NCBI GenBank assembly: GCA_020465985.1
Contig: JAANYP010000749.1
Span: 1-64,000 of the forward strand
Direction of reading: 5' to 3'
Source: Centrapalus pauciflorus
Lineage: Eukaryota > Streptophyta > Magnoliopsida > Asterales > Asteraceae
Length of the DNA stretch: 64,000 nucleotides
Made by a program: the position numbers and the translations under genes. Below the pieces are notes generated by a model that made no database searches, was not told the DNA's origin, and saw only the letters and a program-made list of their open reading frames with translations. Below, piece after piece: positions 33,275 through 44,940 of the stretch (positions are counted from its first letter, which is position 1; each line of letters begins with the position of its first letter).

Positions 33275-34363
33275 TGTAGGTCCCAAAGGTTTCCCTAGTA
33301 TGTTGCTCTAAGCTGTAGGGGGGGTGAATACAGCTATTTAAAAATTCAACAGACTTTCTCAATGTTTATATGCATTATCAACAAGTGTTAATTACAAACA
33401 AGCCTGAACTGTGGAATGGTTCAAGCTGAGATGACAGATACAACAGTGACTACTAATCTAAGACTCACTCAGACTAGATAAAATGAATACACTCACAAAG
33501 ATGAACTCACTGTTTACAAGACAGACAGACGGACAGCTTGAACAAGAACAACTTGGACACACTTTACTGTTTTATGCAAGCAGACTTTGCATTCATGAAA
33601 ACACACTTCCTTGCACGTTCTGAATATCACACTCTTGGTTATCTCACATTCCTTAGAAGCTTCCTTTTATACTCTCACAGAGAATCCCAGTGAAGCTTCC
33701 TCATTGGATGCAGAGATAGTGGAGTGTCTTTCCAAAAAGACAAAAATACTTTTCTGCACGTTCTGACAAAGCAGCATTTGTCTTTACATTGCAGAATATT
33801 TGTCTTTTCTTTTTTGTCTCTGTTGCAGAAGGCTTTAACCAAAAGAGGAATGTCAACTTTAAAACTTTCATCTTCTGTTATGGCCATTTTGATATAAGAA
33901 ATGGTCTGTCACCCATTTCAAATATCCACTTTGTCTTCATGTAACAGAACAGCGTAGGCAGTCTTAGCAGCTTCTGTTTTTCCACTTTGTCTTCGACTTT
34001 GTAAACTGATCTCTTGGTCCAAGAAAATACATGAGGACATGGAAACATATTCCATAAAGTGTTTAGCCTGTTAACAAAGAACAGAACACTTAGAATTTGT
34101 CCAAACTGCTCAACAGATTAGAGCAGCGTTGACAGTTTATGTCCAACCTGTTCAACAGAGTATAACAGTTTGGACAGTCTGCCTTAGTTGCAACAAATGC
34201 AACAGGGTAAACAACTTTGATTAGTATTGCAAATCACTTATCAGGTTTCAATAAGGCATTAACAGGCCTTAAATTATACTTTCAAGTGCTTCAAACAGGT
34301 TTTATTAATAATCTCCCCCTAAGATGTAGAACAGGTTTGACTGAGACCTTTTTGTGCCTAACA
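33275..34363 (-). repeat. Co3b 5' LTR, minus strand
   Basis: On the minus strand it runs from TGTTAGGCAC (34363) to GGGACCTACA (33275), 1089 bases, colinear with the Co3c LTR. A TATA box lies at 33664-33671 on the minus strand. A polypurine-like AGGGGGAG (minus strand, about 34314-34321) lies inside the LTR about 45 bases from its start. Confidence 0.85.
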
Positions 34364-35002
34364 CTTATTCATCCGCAAACTAGCGGACAAGTGAAGATTT
34401 CAAATAGAGAAATCAAGAGAATCCTGGAAAAAACAGTGAGGCCAGATCGGAAGGATTGGTCACAAAAGCTGGAGGATGCTTTATGGGCATACCGCACTGC
34501 CTTTAAAACACCTATTGGTATGTCCCCATATCGACTTGTATATGGTAAGTTGTGTCACCTCCTTGTTGAACTGGAACACCGAGCTATGTGGGCAATCAAA
34601 AATATTCATTTTAATTGACATGATGCCGGTGTTGACAAAAAATTCCAATTAATGGAGATGGAGGACCTTCGTAGAGAAGCCCACGAGAGTGCAAAAATCT
34701 ATAAAGAAAAGACAAAGACTTTTCACGATAAAATGCTGAGAAATAAAACATTTACCGAAGGAAATAAAGTTTGGTTATTTAATGCAAGACTTAGATTATT
34801 TCATGGTAAATTAAAGTGTAAATCGACAGGTCCATACATAGTAACAGAGGTCTACCCACATGGTGCGGTTAAAATTTAGGACCTAAAAGGCGAAACACCA
34901 TTTAAAGTAAACGGACATAGGTTAAAATTTTATGTACAATGGGCCACCAACAATATGCTAGTCTCTGAACTAATAAGGTTAGAAGACCCCAAACATAGTT
35001 AG
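34364..35002 (+). pseudogene. Athila-like Gypsy integrase C-terminal part
   Basis: Starts abruptly at the Co3b LTR edge inside the integrase core (HPQTSGQVKISNREIKRILE), then WAYRTAFKTPIGMSPYRLVYGK, and the C-terminal region (KSTGPYIVTEVYPHGAVKI, FKVNGHRLKFY) to TAG at 35000-35002. This wording is typical of Athila-group elements. In-frame stops near 34617 and 34877 show decay. The N-terminal part of the element lies outside or was lost. Confidence 0.8.
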
Positions 35003-36133
35003 GCTAGTATAGGAGCAGTAAGTCTGGCAGAAGACGTAAAACTTGGCGCTTCCTGGGAGGCAACCTAGAGAATATTGTGGGTATGTTTCTAGAAACCCTC
35101 ACGAGACAACACTCGTCCACTCAGGATACCAAGGGGTTTAACGGCTTGTTGCATGTGATAAGTGAAATCGTGATTCCCAACGTAAAGGTGGACTAGTTTA
35201 ATTATCTTAATTCTTATTTTATTTTGTTGTTTTAGTGTAACCAACTAAGTTGGGGAGGATTCTCAACCTAACGGTAGTTGTTTCAGGTTTAAGTTTGCAT
35301 AGAAAATATCATATCTAGAAAATTAAATCTTTTAGGTGTGCGTAGTAATTTATTTAACCCAATTTAATAGCTTAAGTTGGGGAGGTTCGTCCAAAAATTT
35401 TGAAAGTTGAGAAATAGGCTCAGAGGCCCACATGCGCCCCAGATTAAAAATTTGGAGGCCCAGTGCGTAGAGGGAGGCGCAGGGCAATGCCAGGTCTGCG
35501 CCTAGTCGTCCCGAATCATTTATAAATACGAAACCCTACGTTCAAACCGTCATAAACCCTGTCTTCGACGGTGGAAAATGGCGATTTTCGATCTCAAGCC
35601 CTAAACCCTCTCAAATAACGCCCTTCTCACGTCAAAATTTGGATTTGTCTTAGTTCTTCTCCTCAATCATTAAAGTATACTCTTCCTAACACCCATAGTT
35701 GAATTTTATGTCAGATCTTAAGGATATTTATGCATGCATGGTATGAACATTCAAGGGTTTGCATTAATTTTAGTAAAAACGGTTAATATAATTACATGCA
35801 TTCTTAGAACTATCATCATTACAAATATTTTTACTCACGAATCTTAGTTTTTCCTAACACTAATGGTAATACCATAAGTGTGTTGCAAGGTTTGAAAAAG
35901 GTTTTAATGCATTATTCTTAACAAAACGTAATATAGGTTTTGTTAAATCTTAAAAGTTTCCTTCATAAAAGTTCATGCACTAATAGGGTTAGTATTGGCT
36001 CACATTGTTGGTGAAAAATAGGAATTTGCATTATTTAATAGACAAAGGGTTTTACAAATTATGCATTACTCATATAGGAAACCCTGTTCAATAATTATTA
36101 AATAACTAATTTTCCACATATTTTAAATCGTAG
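35003..36133 (+). other. Athila-like spacer before ORF3
   Basis: Noncoding, with CTTGGCGCTTCCTGGGAGGC near 35041-35060 as often seen after Athila pol. A GC-rich block with inverted GGCGCAG and CTGCGCC words lies at 35473-35505. A TATAAATA word at 35521 is followed by a leader-like stretch. A donor-like ATG/GTATGA lies near 35738 and an acceptor-like TCGTAG falls directly before the ORF3 ATG at 36134. An internal promoter or spliced ORF3 message is possible, not shown. Confidence 0.5.
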
Positions 36134-37126
36134 ATGTCAAGCCAATACCAAGCTAACAGAGGTCATCACTCCCACACCTGTTTTACCCGTACTCCACATA
36201 TGCGGGTCCCTAACTCTGATACCGTCTACTTTGAGGTCCCACTCTGCAGAATTTCCAGTTATTCCACCTTACACCAATAATGGTCGACCACCTCGTTTTC
36301 ATATAGAACGAACCTTAAAAGAATCCGACTTTAAGGGATTCGAGATCTTAGAGTGTTTTTAAAGGTTAGGATGGGCTAAAGCTATCCAATGGGAGTTACC
36401 ATATATCTATACTAGCCTGATTCAACAATGGTTTGCCACTATGCGAAGAGTAGATGAATATGAGGGATACAACTTTGAGTTAGAGGGAATGGTGTGGAAT
36501 AAAAAAGTAACAGTCTCTAGGAACTTAGTTTGTGAGGAATTTCACATAGATACTGATGTACCACATCCTAGAGAATTTTGGTTATCACTGGATCTTCATG
36601 GGGGTGGAGCTCGTAGTATAAATGGTAGGGCGAGGCGTTGGTTGGGTATGGTAGCTACTGTGTTTGGATGACAATAGATGATGCGCAGACATACACTAGC
36701 TACTGTATAGGACACCTATGCCCTTTAGCTAAGGTCCTGTGGAAATTTGTTATTTTTAACTTACTTCCACGACACCAGGACACTACCACTTTAAGACCTC
36801 AGGAGATTTTACTGATCAGACACTTATGACGGGTTACCCGACACTATCATTAGGGTATATAATTATGGAAAACCTATGGGAGTCTAATGTAATGGGCCAA
36901 GGTACGAATTATCCACGTTGCAGAATGTTAACTGAACTATTTGTAATTGAGATGGTAGTGTCGGAGGAGTTACCATGTAAATATCTCAACCCTAATGAGA
37001 TATGGTTCACCAGGCTTATAATGGTAGGGTTAGTTTTTGAGAGGACCGCGTCAGGTTTCCAAATCTGTTTCCCTAATTGTACCACAGTTACACAAATCCG
37101 TTTGTTAGCAGAGGTGTGTGCCCCGC
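36134..37126 (+). pseudogene. Athila-like third ORF, decayed
   Basis: ATG at 36134 (MSSQYQANRGHHSH). Stops and shifts follow, but recognisable stretches remain in changing frames: WFATMRRVDEYEGYNFELEG and VCEEFHIDTDVPHPREFWL (36441-36600), LWKFVIFNLLPRHQD (about 36735-36780), and WFTRLIMVGLVFERTASGF (about 37005-37060). These resemble hypothetical proteins after pol in Athila and similar plant elements; function unproven. It ends at a 20-G run. Confidence 0.6.
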
Positions 37127-37146
37127 GGGGGGGGGGGGGGGGGGGG
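37127..37146. repeat. Run of 20 G
   Basis: A homopolymer of 20 G followed by TGGGG, directly after CCCCGC. Its length is likely to be unreliable in an assembly. Confidence 0.9.
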
Positions 37147-37846
37147 TGGGGTCGCAGGCCTACGCGCAGCCTACGCCCTGTCGACTTTAAAATGTAGAAA
37201 ACATTGTTCTTCTTCATTTCACAAACCCTACACACCCTTTCAACCTACGACTAAGGTGCGGCTACCCCTTGCAATCCCGTTTTTTTTTCCCAAATTCATA
37301 ATTTTAAGCTTAAAAACATTCCTACCATCAACCACAACCAAGATCTAGACTCAAATTGCTCTCATTGTGGTCATTTTCACTCATTTGAGGTGTTTTTAGG
37401 TAAAGAGTGGTTGGAGGATAATTTAGTTTTTGATCATCTTTACAACATCATTTATGAAGGTTAGTGTTATTTTCTTTAAAGTACATGTTTATTTTATAAT
37501 ATTTGTGTTGAAAGAAAGTAAGAAAGCTTCATGGTCATCCATGGAGTTTTTGAGATGATTTTGACTTTTATAGTCAAAGTATGGTGAAATTGCATGTGTA
37601 AGGTGCTGATCTTGGATAATGTAGTATGAGGTTTATGTTTAGATAACATATTAGTTAAATTGTTATGATTAAATCTTGTGTTAAAGCTATATTTGTAAAA
37701 GTTGATTGCCTAGATAAGCTTATATATTTATAATTTATAAGTAAGTTAAGGTAACTAAGTAGGACTTAAATATTATGCGTTAAGTGGATATATATTTTGT
37801 TGAAATAATAAGCGTATGGTTAATTGCATAATATGATGACATGAAT

Positions 37847-37930
<84 letters not shown>

Positions 37931-37984
37931 CTCCTATATAAATCATTTATGAGCAGGTCTTAAAAACAAGTTTTATTGCACAAT
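37147..37984. other. Unassigned AT-rich sequence with (CT)n(TA)n
   Basis: No coding region seen. It contains a (CT)n run at about 37847-37868 followed by (TA)n to 37927. It is the left flank of the Gy4 target and continues at 47165. Confidence 0.6.
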
Positions 37985-40185
37985 TATAACATCCTCGAAA
38001 TTTAATTATTGTAATTGAGGAATAATTAGTATAAAATTTGAATTTACTGAAATTAAGTTGGAATTATGTATGATAAATATGAATTGGAAAGTGTTTTGAT
38101 GGATTGTTGTGGTTTGATAAATTTCATTTCATATATATATTAAAAAAAATGATGATGATGATGACAAATCATCATTGTCGTCTTTTGAGACAAGCATAAC
38201 AATGAGGAACCGACATAGACATTTTTAAGGTGTAAATGAGAAATTTTAAAAATGGGATGATGTGTTAAGTTAATAAAGAATGTTAAGATTTTGAATTATT
38301 AATAAGTTCAATAATATTTAAAAATGTGTGATGATAAAATAAAGATTGAAGTCTTTATTTAAAAATAAAATCTGATAAGTAGAATGGTGTAATGTGTAAT
38401 TAGGGGAAAGTAACAAATAAAAGAGAGGACAGGGCCGTTCATTTTGGCATCCCTCTCTCTCCAAAAACTCACTTTCTCTCTCTAAGCATACAGCTCTCAA
38501 CTTCAACAATCCAAGAACACAAAATCTTGGAAATTCAAGTGTTAAAAGCTGGAGACAAGTGTCGATTAAGGAACTATAACCAGATTAATCAACGATTTGA
38601 GGTAAGAATTACTCAAAATTTTAAAATATATAGTTTTAATGTTCGGTTTTATAGAAACCGAATCAAAGATTATGTGGTAGATCTTATTGCATGTCTTAGA
38701 TTCTTGTTGATATGTTTAAATCAAGTAATAGAGCAGCTGTATGTTAAATTTCAGTTCCTGATTCGAGTTCTAAGTATGATTTTGGAAAATTACTTTTTGT
38801 TAGTGTGTGTGTTCGTCGACGAGATGAATAAAATGGCCAAAGAGGGGCCGGATTTGGTGCAAAAATATGTTATAATTGATGTTAAAAGTGTTAAAAAGGA
38901 ATATTTTTAAATTGGTATTAATAGTTTTAGTTATTGGATAAGTGCAAAAAAAATGATGATCAATTTAAATATGGAAAATAATAAAACTGCACAAGTATGA
39001 ACTCGGATCTATGAACACAATTCGGATGAATCCGAATATCGTAACTAATAAGAACTCGGATGGAAAACTTGAAATATGATAAGTTAAGACACGAATTTCG
39101 AATCTTGAGGAATCCGAATTTCGGATCATATAATCACTCGAAGTGTGGAATCTTGGATTATGCGGATTTCGGGTCTACCCGAAATTCGTGTGGGATTCGA
39201 ATTCGGGTTGGAATCCGAATTTTGGGTCAAACTTCTAAAACATATAAAAAATTAAGTTTGTAAGAATTAAACGGTTATTGACATTGATGTTCTGTTACTA
39301 CTGACTTAACAGGTCCCTTGTGGTTTTGATTAACCCACAGTGGGGTATTTTGGGAATCTGGTTGAAATTCCAAAGAGAAATAATACTAACTTAAGTTACA
39401 TAACGCACCCACTGTGAGTACTTAGGATTATATATGCATCCATTTATTTTATGTTAGCTGTTGTTCATTGAGGTCGGTTGTTTCACTTTCATTTGGAAAT
39501 CTACTGACTTGCGTATTTGTTGATGCACATTGTTGCTTGTTGCATGTCCTTATCTTTGTTGTGCATCTTCTGATGGGCTTACGAGCCATAACTGGTAAAT
39601 CGATGCTACCGAAGCTATATGACCTGGAGCTGATCCCTCCAAGGTCCTGATGGGCAGGTGTAGCATCCCCGATGGTAATGTCTGCCTCAATTGAATGTGT
39701 AATTCCGTGCAATGGCACGATGGAGCTGCGGCTCATTTCCGTACTTCGAGTATGAAGAGGGTATACGACCTTTGTTGCCGGTGTTACCCTTATGTGCTGC
39801 ATAATTATCTGTAGAATATATTATCATTGTAATCACTAAGCTTTGCTTACCCCATAGTTGCTCACATTTTTACAGGGAACGGAAAATCCGCTATCGGACC
39901 TTCTAGTTAGGTCAACTTTTGATGTTTTGGATGATAATCTACTACTCAATCGGTAATTGAAATATGGGACCAATGTTGTAATATTTGGGATGTTGAAATA
40001 ATTTATTAAGTATGTAGACTTAGACTGGAACCTTGTAACACCGTAGGGTGTTTTAACACTTGTACTTTATTTATGTATATTTCATTTACTGTATTGTACT
40101 AAGTATTCAAATCATTTGAAATGTAATGTATGTTGTGATTAATCCTGGGTGTTATTATTGTGGTTAGTGTGGCAAGGGTGTCACA
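37985..40185 (+). repeat. Gy4 5' LTR
   Basis: From TATAACATCC to GGTGTCACA. The 3' LTR starts TGTAACATCC, so the terminal TG is changed to TA here. It contains a donor-like TTGAG/GTAAGAATT (GT at 38602), CCGAAT/TTCGGA-rich repeats (39000-39230), a stem with a CTGATCC loop (39602-39667) and an acceptor-like TTTTTACAG (39874-39875). Confidence 0.9.
39602..39667 (+). ncRNA. RNA stem with CTGATCC loop, Gy4 5' LTR
   Basis: The outer stem pairs GATGCTAC (39602-39609) with GTAGCATC (39660-39667). The inner stem pairs ACCTGGAG with CTCC and AGGT (one bulged A) around CTGATCC (39630-39636), the same loop as Gy3 hairpin 2. A counterpart lies in the 3' LTR (46582-46647), with one inner pair lost. I do not see the GCTAGC hairpin here. 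Confidence 0.45.
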
Positions 40186-40190
40186 GGGAA

Positions 40191-40202
40191 TGGTATCAGA
40201 GC
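40191..40202 (+). other. Gy4 primer-binding site (initiator tRNA-Met)
   Basis: TGGTATCAGAGC five bases after the 5' LTR. Confidence 0.9.
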
Positions 40203-40403
40203 AGTAGTTTGAGATTCAAGTGCCCGGGAGGTCTTGGTCTCAAACATAGGTGTTGACATGTAGTGATGATAAGGAATGATCTGAACTAAGATAGGTTATG
40301 ATATAGTAATTATAGGAAATTGACTTTCATACGGGACAATGGGTGGTGTCTTTAAATGTATAACATATTACTAAACAAGTTACATGTTTTAAAGTTCAGA
40401 AAT

Positions 40404-43400
40404 ATGTCTGGAGAAGGAATGACACCGGAAGAAACAAGGGAGATGAAGCTAGCCATGATGGCTGAGCAAAATAAGATGATTCAAACACACTTTCGGGCTC
40501 GAGATGAGGCCGAAGCCAAGAGAAGGGAGGACAAGAGGAAGAATAAGAATAAAGAGGGTAATACTGATGACAATCAAGATGACAACACTGGGTCATCAAA
40601 TAAGCCCAAGGGTTGTCGGTTCAAGGGTTTTAAGGGGAACGGGGTCGTGGAGTTCAATGGATTGGGAGATGCTGTTGCCGCACTGGAATGGATAAAAGCA
40701 ACCGAACGAACATTCCGAATCAGCGATTGTGCTGAGAAGGACATGGTCAGGTTTGCTACAGCCATGTTTACTAAAGACGCAGTCATGTGGTGGAATTCCA
40801 TGGTTAACGCTTTAACCTTGGAGAAGGTGTCTGTAATGACTTGGGCTGAGTTCACCAAGATATTCACTCAGCAATATTGCCCGACTGATGAGCGCCGAAG
40901 AGTAGAAGCTAAATTTATGACTTTGATGCAGGGGACTAAGATTGTGTCCCAATATGCTATGGAATTTACGAGGCTAAGTTTGTTTGTGCCTCATCAAGTT
41001 GATACTGAAGAGAGAAAAGTGACCAGGTTTGAGGTTGGTCTTGACTTAAAGATTAGAAAAGTTGTGAGCAACGTTCGTTACCCCACATTCGCTAGCTTAC
41101 TGCAAGCTCCCAGGAATGTGGAGCAAATTTTGATAATGTCTGGGTACCCGGTTGGGTCTGCCACCGTTTCTGCTAATCCTACACAGCTGTCACGGCTGAA
41201 GTGCCAACGCGAAGGAGGCAACTCGAGTTCTTCTCGTTCATCACAGTACTCACCTCAGCAATCATACCAACGTTCCTCTAGATCATCAAATCGGGCTCGT
41301 GCGTACTCCATCAACACCAAGCCGCAGTACTGCAACAAATTCCATCTGGAGCGTTGGACAAGTGCATTAATGGACGTGCTTGTTTCTGTTGTGGAGAGTT
41401 GGGCCACTTCCAGAATGAGTGCCCCCGGACAGCAGATGCCTGCCATAAGTGCGGGGTATGGGGGCATTATAGTAGAAACTGTAGAAAGGGAGCTCCAGCA
41501 GCTGCTGCTCCATCGTCGACTTGATCTTCTGGGGGATCTAGTGGTGGTTCAGTCAACCGCCGGAACCAGCCACAAAGGGCACTGGCTCGTGCTTTTCAAA
41601 TAACAGCGAAAGAGGGTAAGGAAAACCCTGAGGTGGTTACGGGTATGTTTATCATTAATTGTATGCCTGCACGAGTTCTTTTTGATTTGGGTGCTAATAG
41701 ATCGTTTGTATCTACTATTTTTGCTCAACAACTGTCGATGCCTTTGTTTAAGTTATCTGCTATACTTGACATTGAAACTGCTAGAAATACTTTTGTCAAA
41801 GTAGATCATGTATACCATAACTGTATGTTAGTGATTGAAGATGTAGTCTTCAATCTTGACTTAGTTTTGATAGAGTTCAGCGAGTTCAATGTAATTATCG
41901 GGATGGTTTGGTTGATTGAAAATGAAGCTCATATCGTCTGTAAGAAAAGGATGATAAAGATAACTACTCCGGAGGGGCAAGAAATTTGTATATATGGGGA
42001 TAGGGGAAGTGGGGATCTGTGCTTATTGACGAGTGCAAAGGCCCGAATGTTTGTTGTAAAGGGCTGTGATGCTTACTTGGCATATGCTATCGATGCCAAG
42101 GCTGAAAAGAAAACCGTGGCCGATATGCCTGTTGTATCTGAATTCCCGTATGTGTTTCCGGAAGACTTGTCTAGTATACCCCCTGAAAGAAAAGTGGAAT
42201 TTTGAATTGACTTGATCCCTAGAGCTGGCCCGATAGCTCGTTCTCCTTATCGCCTTGCGCTTACCGAGATGCAAGAAATGATGAAACAACTTTAGGAGTT
42301 GTTAGACAAGAGCTTCATTCGGCCGAGTTCATCACCGTGGCGACCCCGGTCTTGTTTATGAAAAAGAAGGACGGTACGATGAGGATGTGTATTGATTACC
42401 GTGAGCTGAACAAGCTAACTATTAAGAATAAGTATCCGCTGCTAAGGATTGATGACTAATTCGACCAGTTACATGGGGTAAGTGTTTTCTCTAAGATCGA
42501 ATTGAGATCGGGATACCATCAGTTGAACGTTCGGGAGGAGGATGTATCGAAAATAGCATTCAGGACTTGATATGGGCATTACGAGTTTCTGGTTATGCCT
42601 TTTGGGTTAACTAATGCCCCGACCGTATTTATGGATCTTATGAACAGGGTTTACGAACCGATGTTAGACAAATTGGTGATCGTATTTATTGATGATATCT
42701 TGGTGTACTCTAAGTCTGAGGTGGAACATGTTGCTCATTTGAGAGAACTGCTGGAGTTATTGCAGAAGGAAAGGTTACATGCCAAATTCTCAAAGTGTGA
42801 GTTTTGGCTGCAACAAATTCAATTTTTGGGACATGTGATTTCGGGAGCTGGGATTTCAATGGATCCAGCTAAAGTTGAAGCAATAAGAAACTGGGAACCG
42901 CCTCGTTCAGCTATGGAGATAAGAAGTTTTCTCGGACTGGCGGGTTATTATAGATGATATATTAAGGATTTCTCAAATATTGCAATACCTTTGACTGCAT
43001 TGACGAAAAAGAATGCATCGTTTGTGTGGGAAACTAAACAACGTGAGGCATTTGAGGTTTTGAAGAAAACTTTAAGTGAAGCACCAATACTTGCCCTACC
43101 AGAGGGAAACGAGGATTTTGTGGTATACACAGACGCATCGAGGCTAGGGTTAGGCATTGTACTAATGCAGCGTTGGAAAGTTATTGCATATGCTTCGAGG
43201 CAGTTAAAGCAGCACGAGAAAGATTATTCAACTCACAATCTGGAGTTGACTGCTGTCACGTTTGCATTAAAGTTATGGAGACACTATTTGTATGGAACTA
43301 AGTGTCAACTTTACACGGACCATAAGAGTTTAATGTACATATTCAGCCAGAAGGAACTTAACATGAGACAACGTAGGTCTATGGAACTGATTAAAGACTA

Positions 43401-44903
43401 CGATTGTGAGATACTCTATAATCCTGGAAAAGCCAACGTTGTAGCCGATTCTTTGAGTCGGAAAGCCTATTCTAAAGATTGTTGTTACATGATGACTTCT
43501 ACTATGTTGACCTCCAGAATTATTAACGATGTCAAAGCTGCTTAAGTAGAAGCTTTAAAAAAAAGAAAACATTGATGCTGAAGATATAAGGGTACAAAAA
43601 ATGATTATGGAAAGAAGTGAGTCTGGACTGAAAGGTATATATGGGAGGATTTGGGTGCCAAAGTTTGGAGGCATGATAAAAGTAATTATCGAGGAAGCGC
43701 ACCAGTCAAAATTTTCTGTACATTCCAGGAGCACAAAGATGTACAATGAACTAAAAGCTGACTTCTGGTGGGCCAGATTGAAGAAGGATATTGGCCAGTA
43801 TGTTGAAAGATGTAGAACTTACCGGCTGGTGAAAGCTGAACATCAACAACCTTATGGCAGTTTGCAACCACTTCCCGCTCCCGAATGGAAGTGGGAACAC
43901 ATTACCATGGATTTTGTCACCAAGTTGCCGAAGACTAGGCGCCAACACGATGTAGTATGGGTAATTGTTGATAGATTAACGAAGTCTGCTCACTTTATTC
44001 CAATCAGAGAAAGCTATTCATTAGAGAGATTGGCGCAGATTTACATGAACGAGATTATTACTAGACATGTAGTCCCAAAGTCTATTGTGTCAAATACGGA
44101 AAGTCGCTTTACTTCTAACTTCTGGTCGGCTTTGCAAGTAGGGTTAGGCACGAGAATCAGAATTAGTACCGCCTACGGTCCTCAAACTTATGGCCAAAGT
44201 GAAAGGTCCATCCTTGCACTTGAAGATACGATGTGGTCATGTATTATCGATTTGGGCGGTAATTGGGACGATCATCTACCGCTTATAGAGTTCTCGTACA
44301 ACAACAGCTACCACGCAACGATAAAGAAAGAACCGTTTGAAGCACTCTATGGAAGAAGATGTAGGACTCCTACATGTTGGAGGGAAACAGGAGAGACTCC
44401 GATTGCCGGGCTAGCATTGCTACAAGACTCTAATGAAAAGATACAATTGGTACGACAGAACATGAAAGAGGCCCAGGTTCGACAGAAAAGTTATCACGAT
44501 AGGAGGCATAAACCGATCAAATTTGAAGTTGATGATTGGGTTTATCTAAAGGTATCAGCTATGAGAGGTGTTACTCGCTTTGTAAAGAGGGGCAAGTTGG
44601 CTCCAAGATTTGTAGGGCCGTTCAAAATAATAGAAAAAGTTGGGAACCAGTCATACCGTTTGGAACTGCCTAAGGAGATGTCGGGTATACACCCAGTGTT
44701 CCATGTGGGAAATTTAAGGAAGTCTTTACGACTGGGAATGAAGACTGGGCCGATCACACTTAGCTTCAAATTAATGAAAGACTCCGATACAAAGAGATAG
44801 AGATGGTGCTGATACGTTGGAAGCATCATAAAGTGGCAAACCATACATGGAATCAAAGATTGATATGTTGAAAAAGTACCCGCAAATTTTTGAACCTAAG
44901 TAA
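40404..44903 (+). pseudogene. Gy4 Gag-Pol, Ty3/Gypsy, multiply broken
   Basis: ATG at 40404 (MSGEGMTPEE), homologous to the Gy1 start; the ATG at 40356 is an upstream extension. Gag is open to about 41340, then a frameshift moves the zinc knuckles (CFCCGELGHFQNEC, CHKCGVWGHYSRNC) to another frame. Protease shows FDLGANRSF, so the catalytic DSG is changed to DLG. RT carries in-frame stops (42203, 42293, 42568, 42955) plus a frameshift near 42340, yet retains FIDDILVYS. RNase H spans about 42991-43545. Integrase spans 43601-44800, but its second catalytic Asp motif reads VSNTES instead of VSDRDS. A chromodomain remnant runs to TAA at 44901-44903. Non-functional. Confidence 0.9.
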
Positions 44904-44940
44904 CTTCGAGGATGAAGTTCAAGCGTGGTGGAGCCCATGC

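Noticed and set aside
37118..37348. ORF beginning with poly-glycine
   Set aside because: Generated by the 20-G run; no homology recognised downstream.
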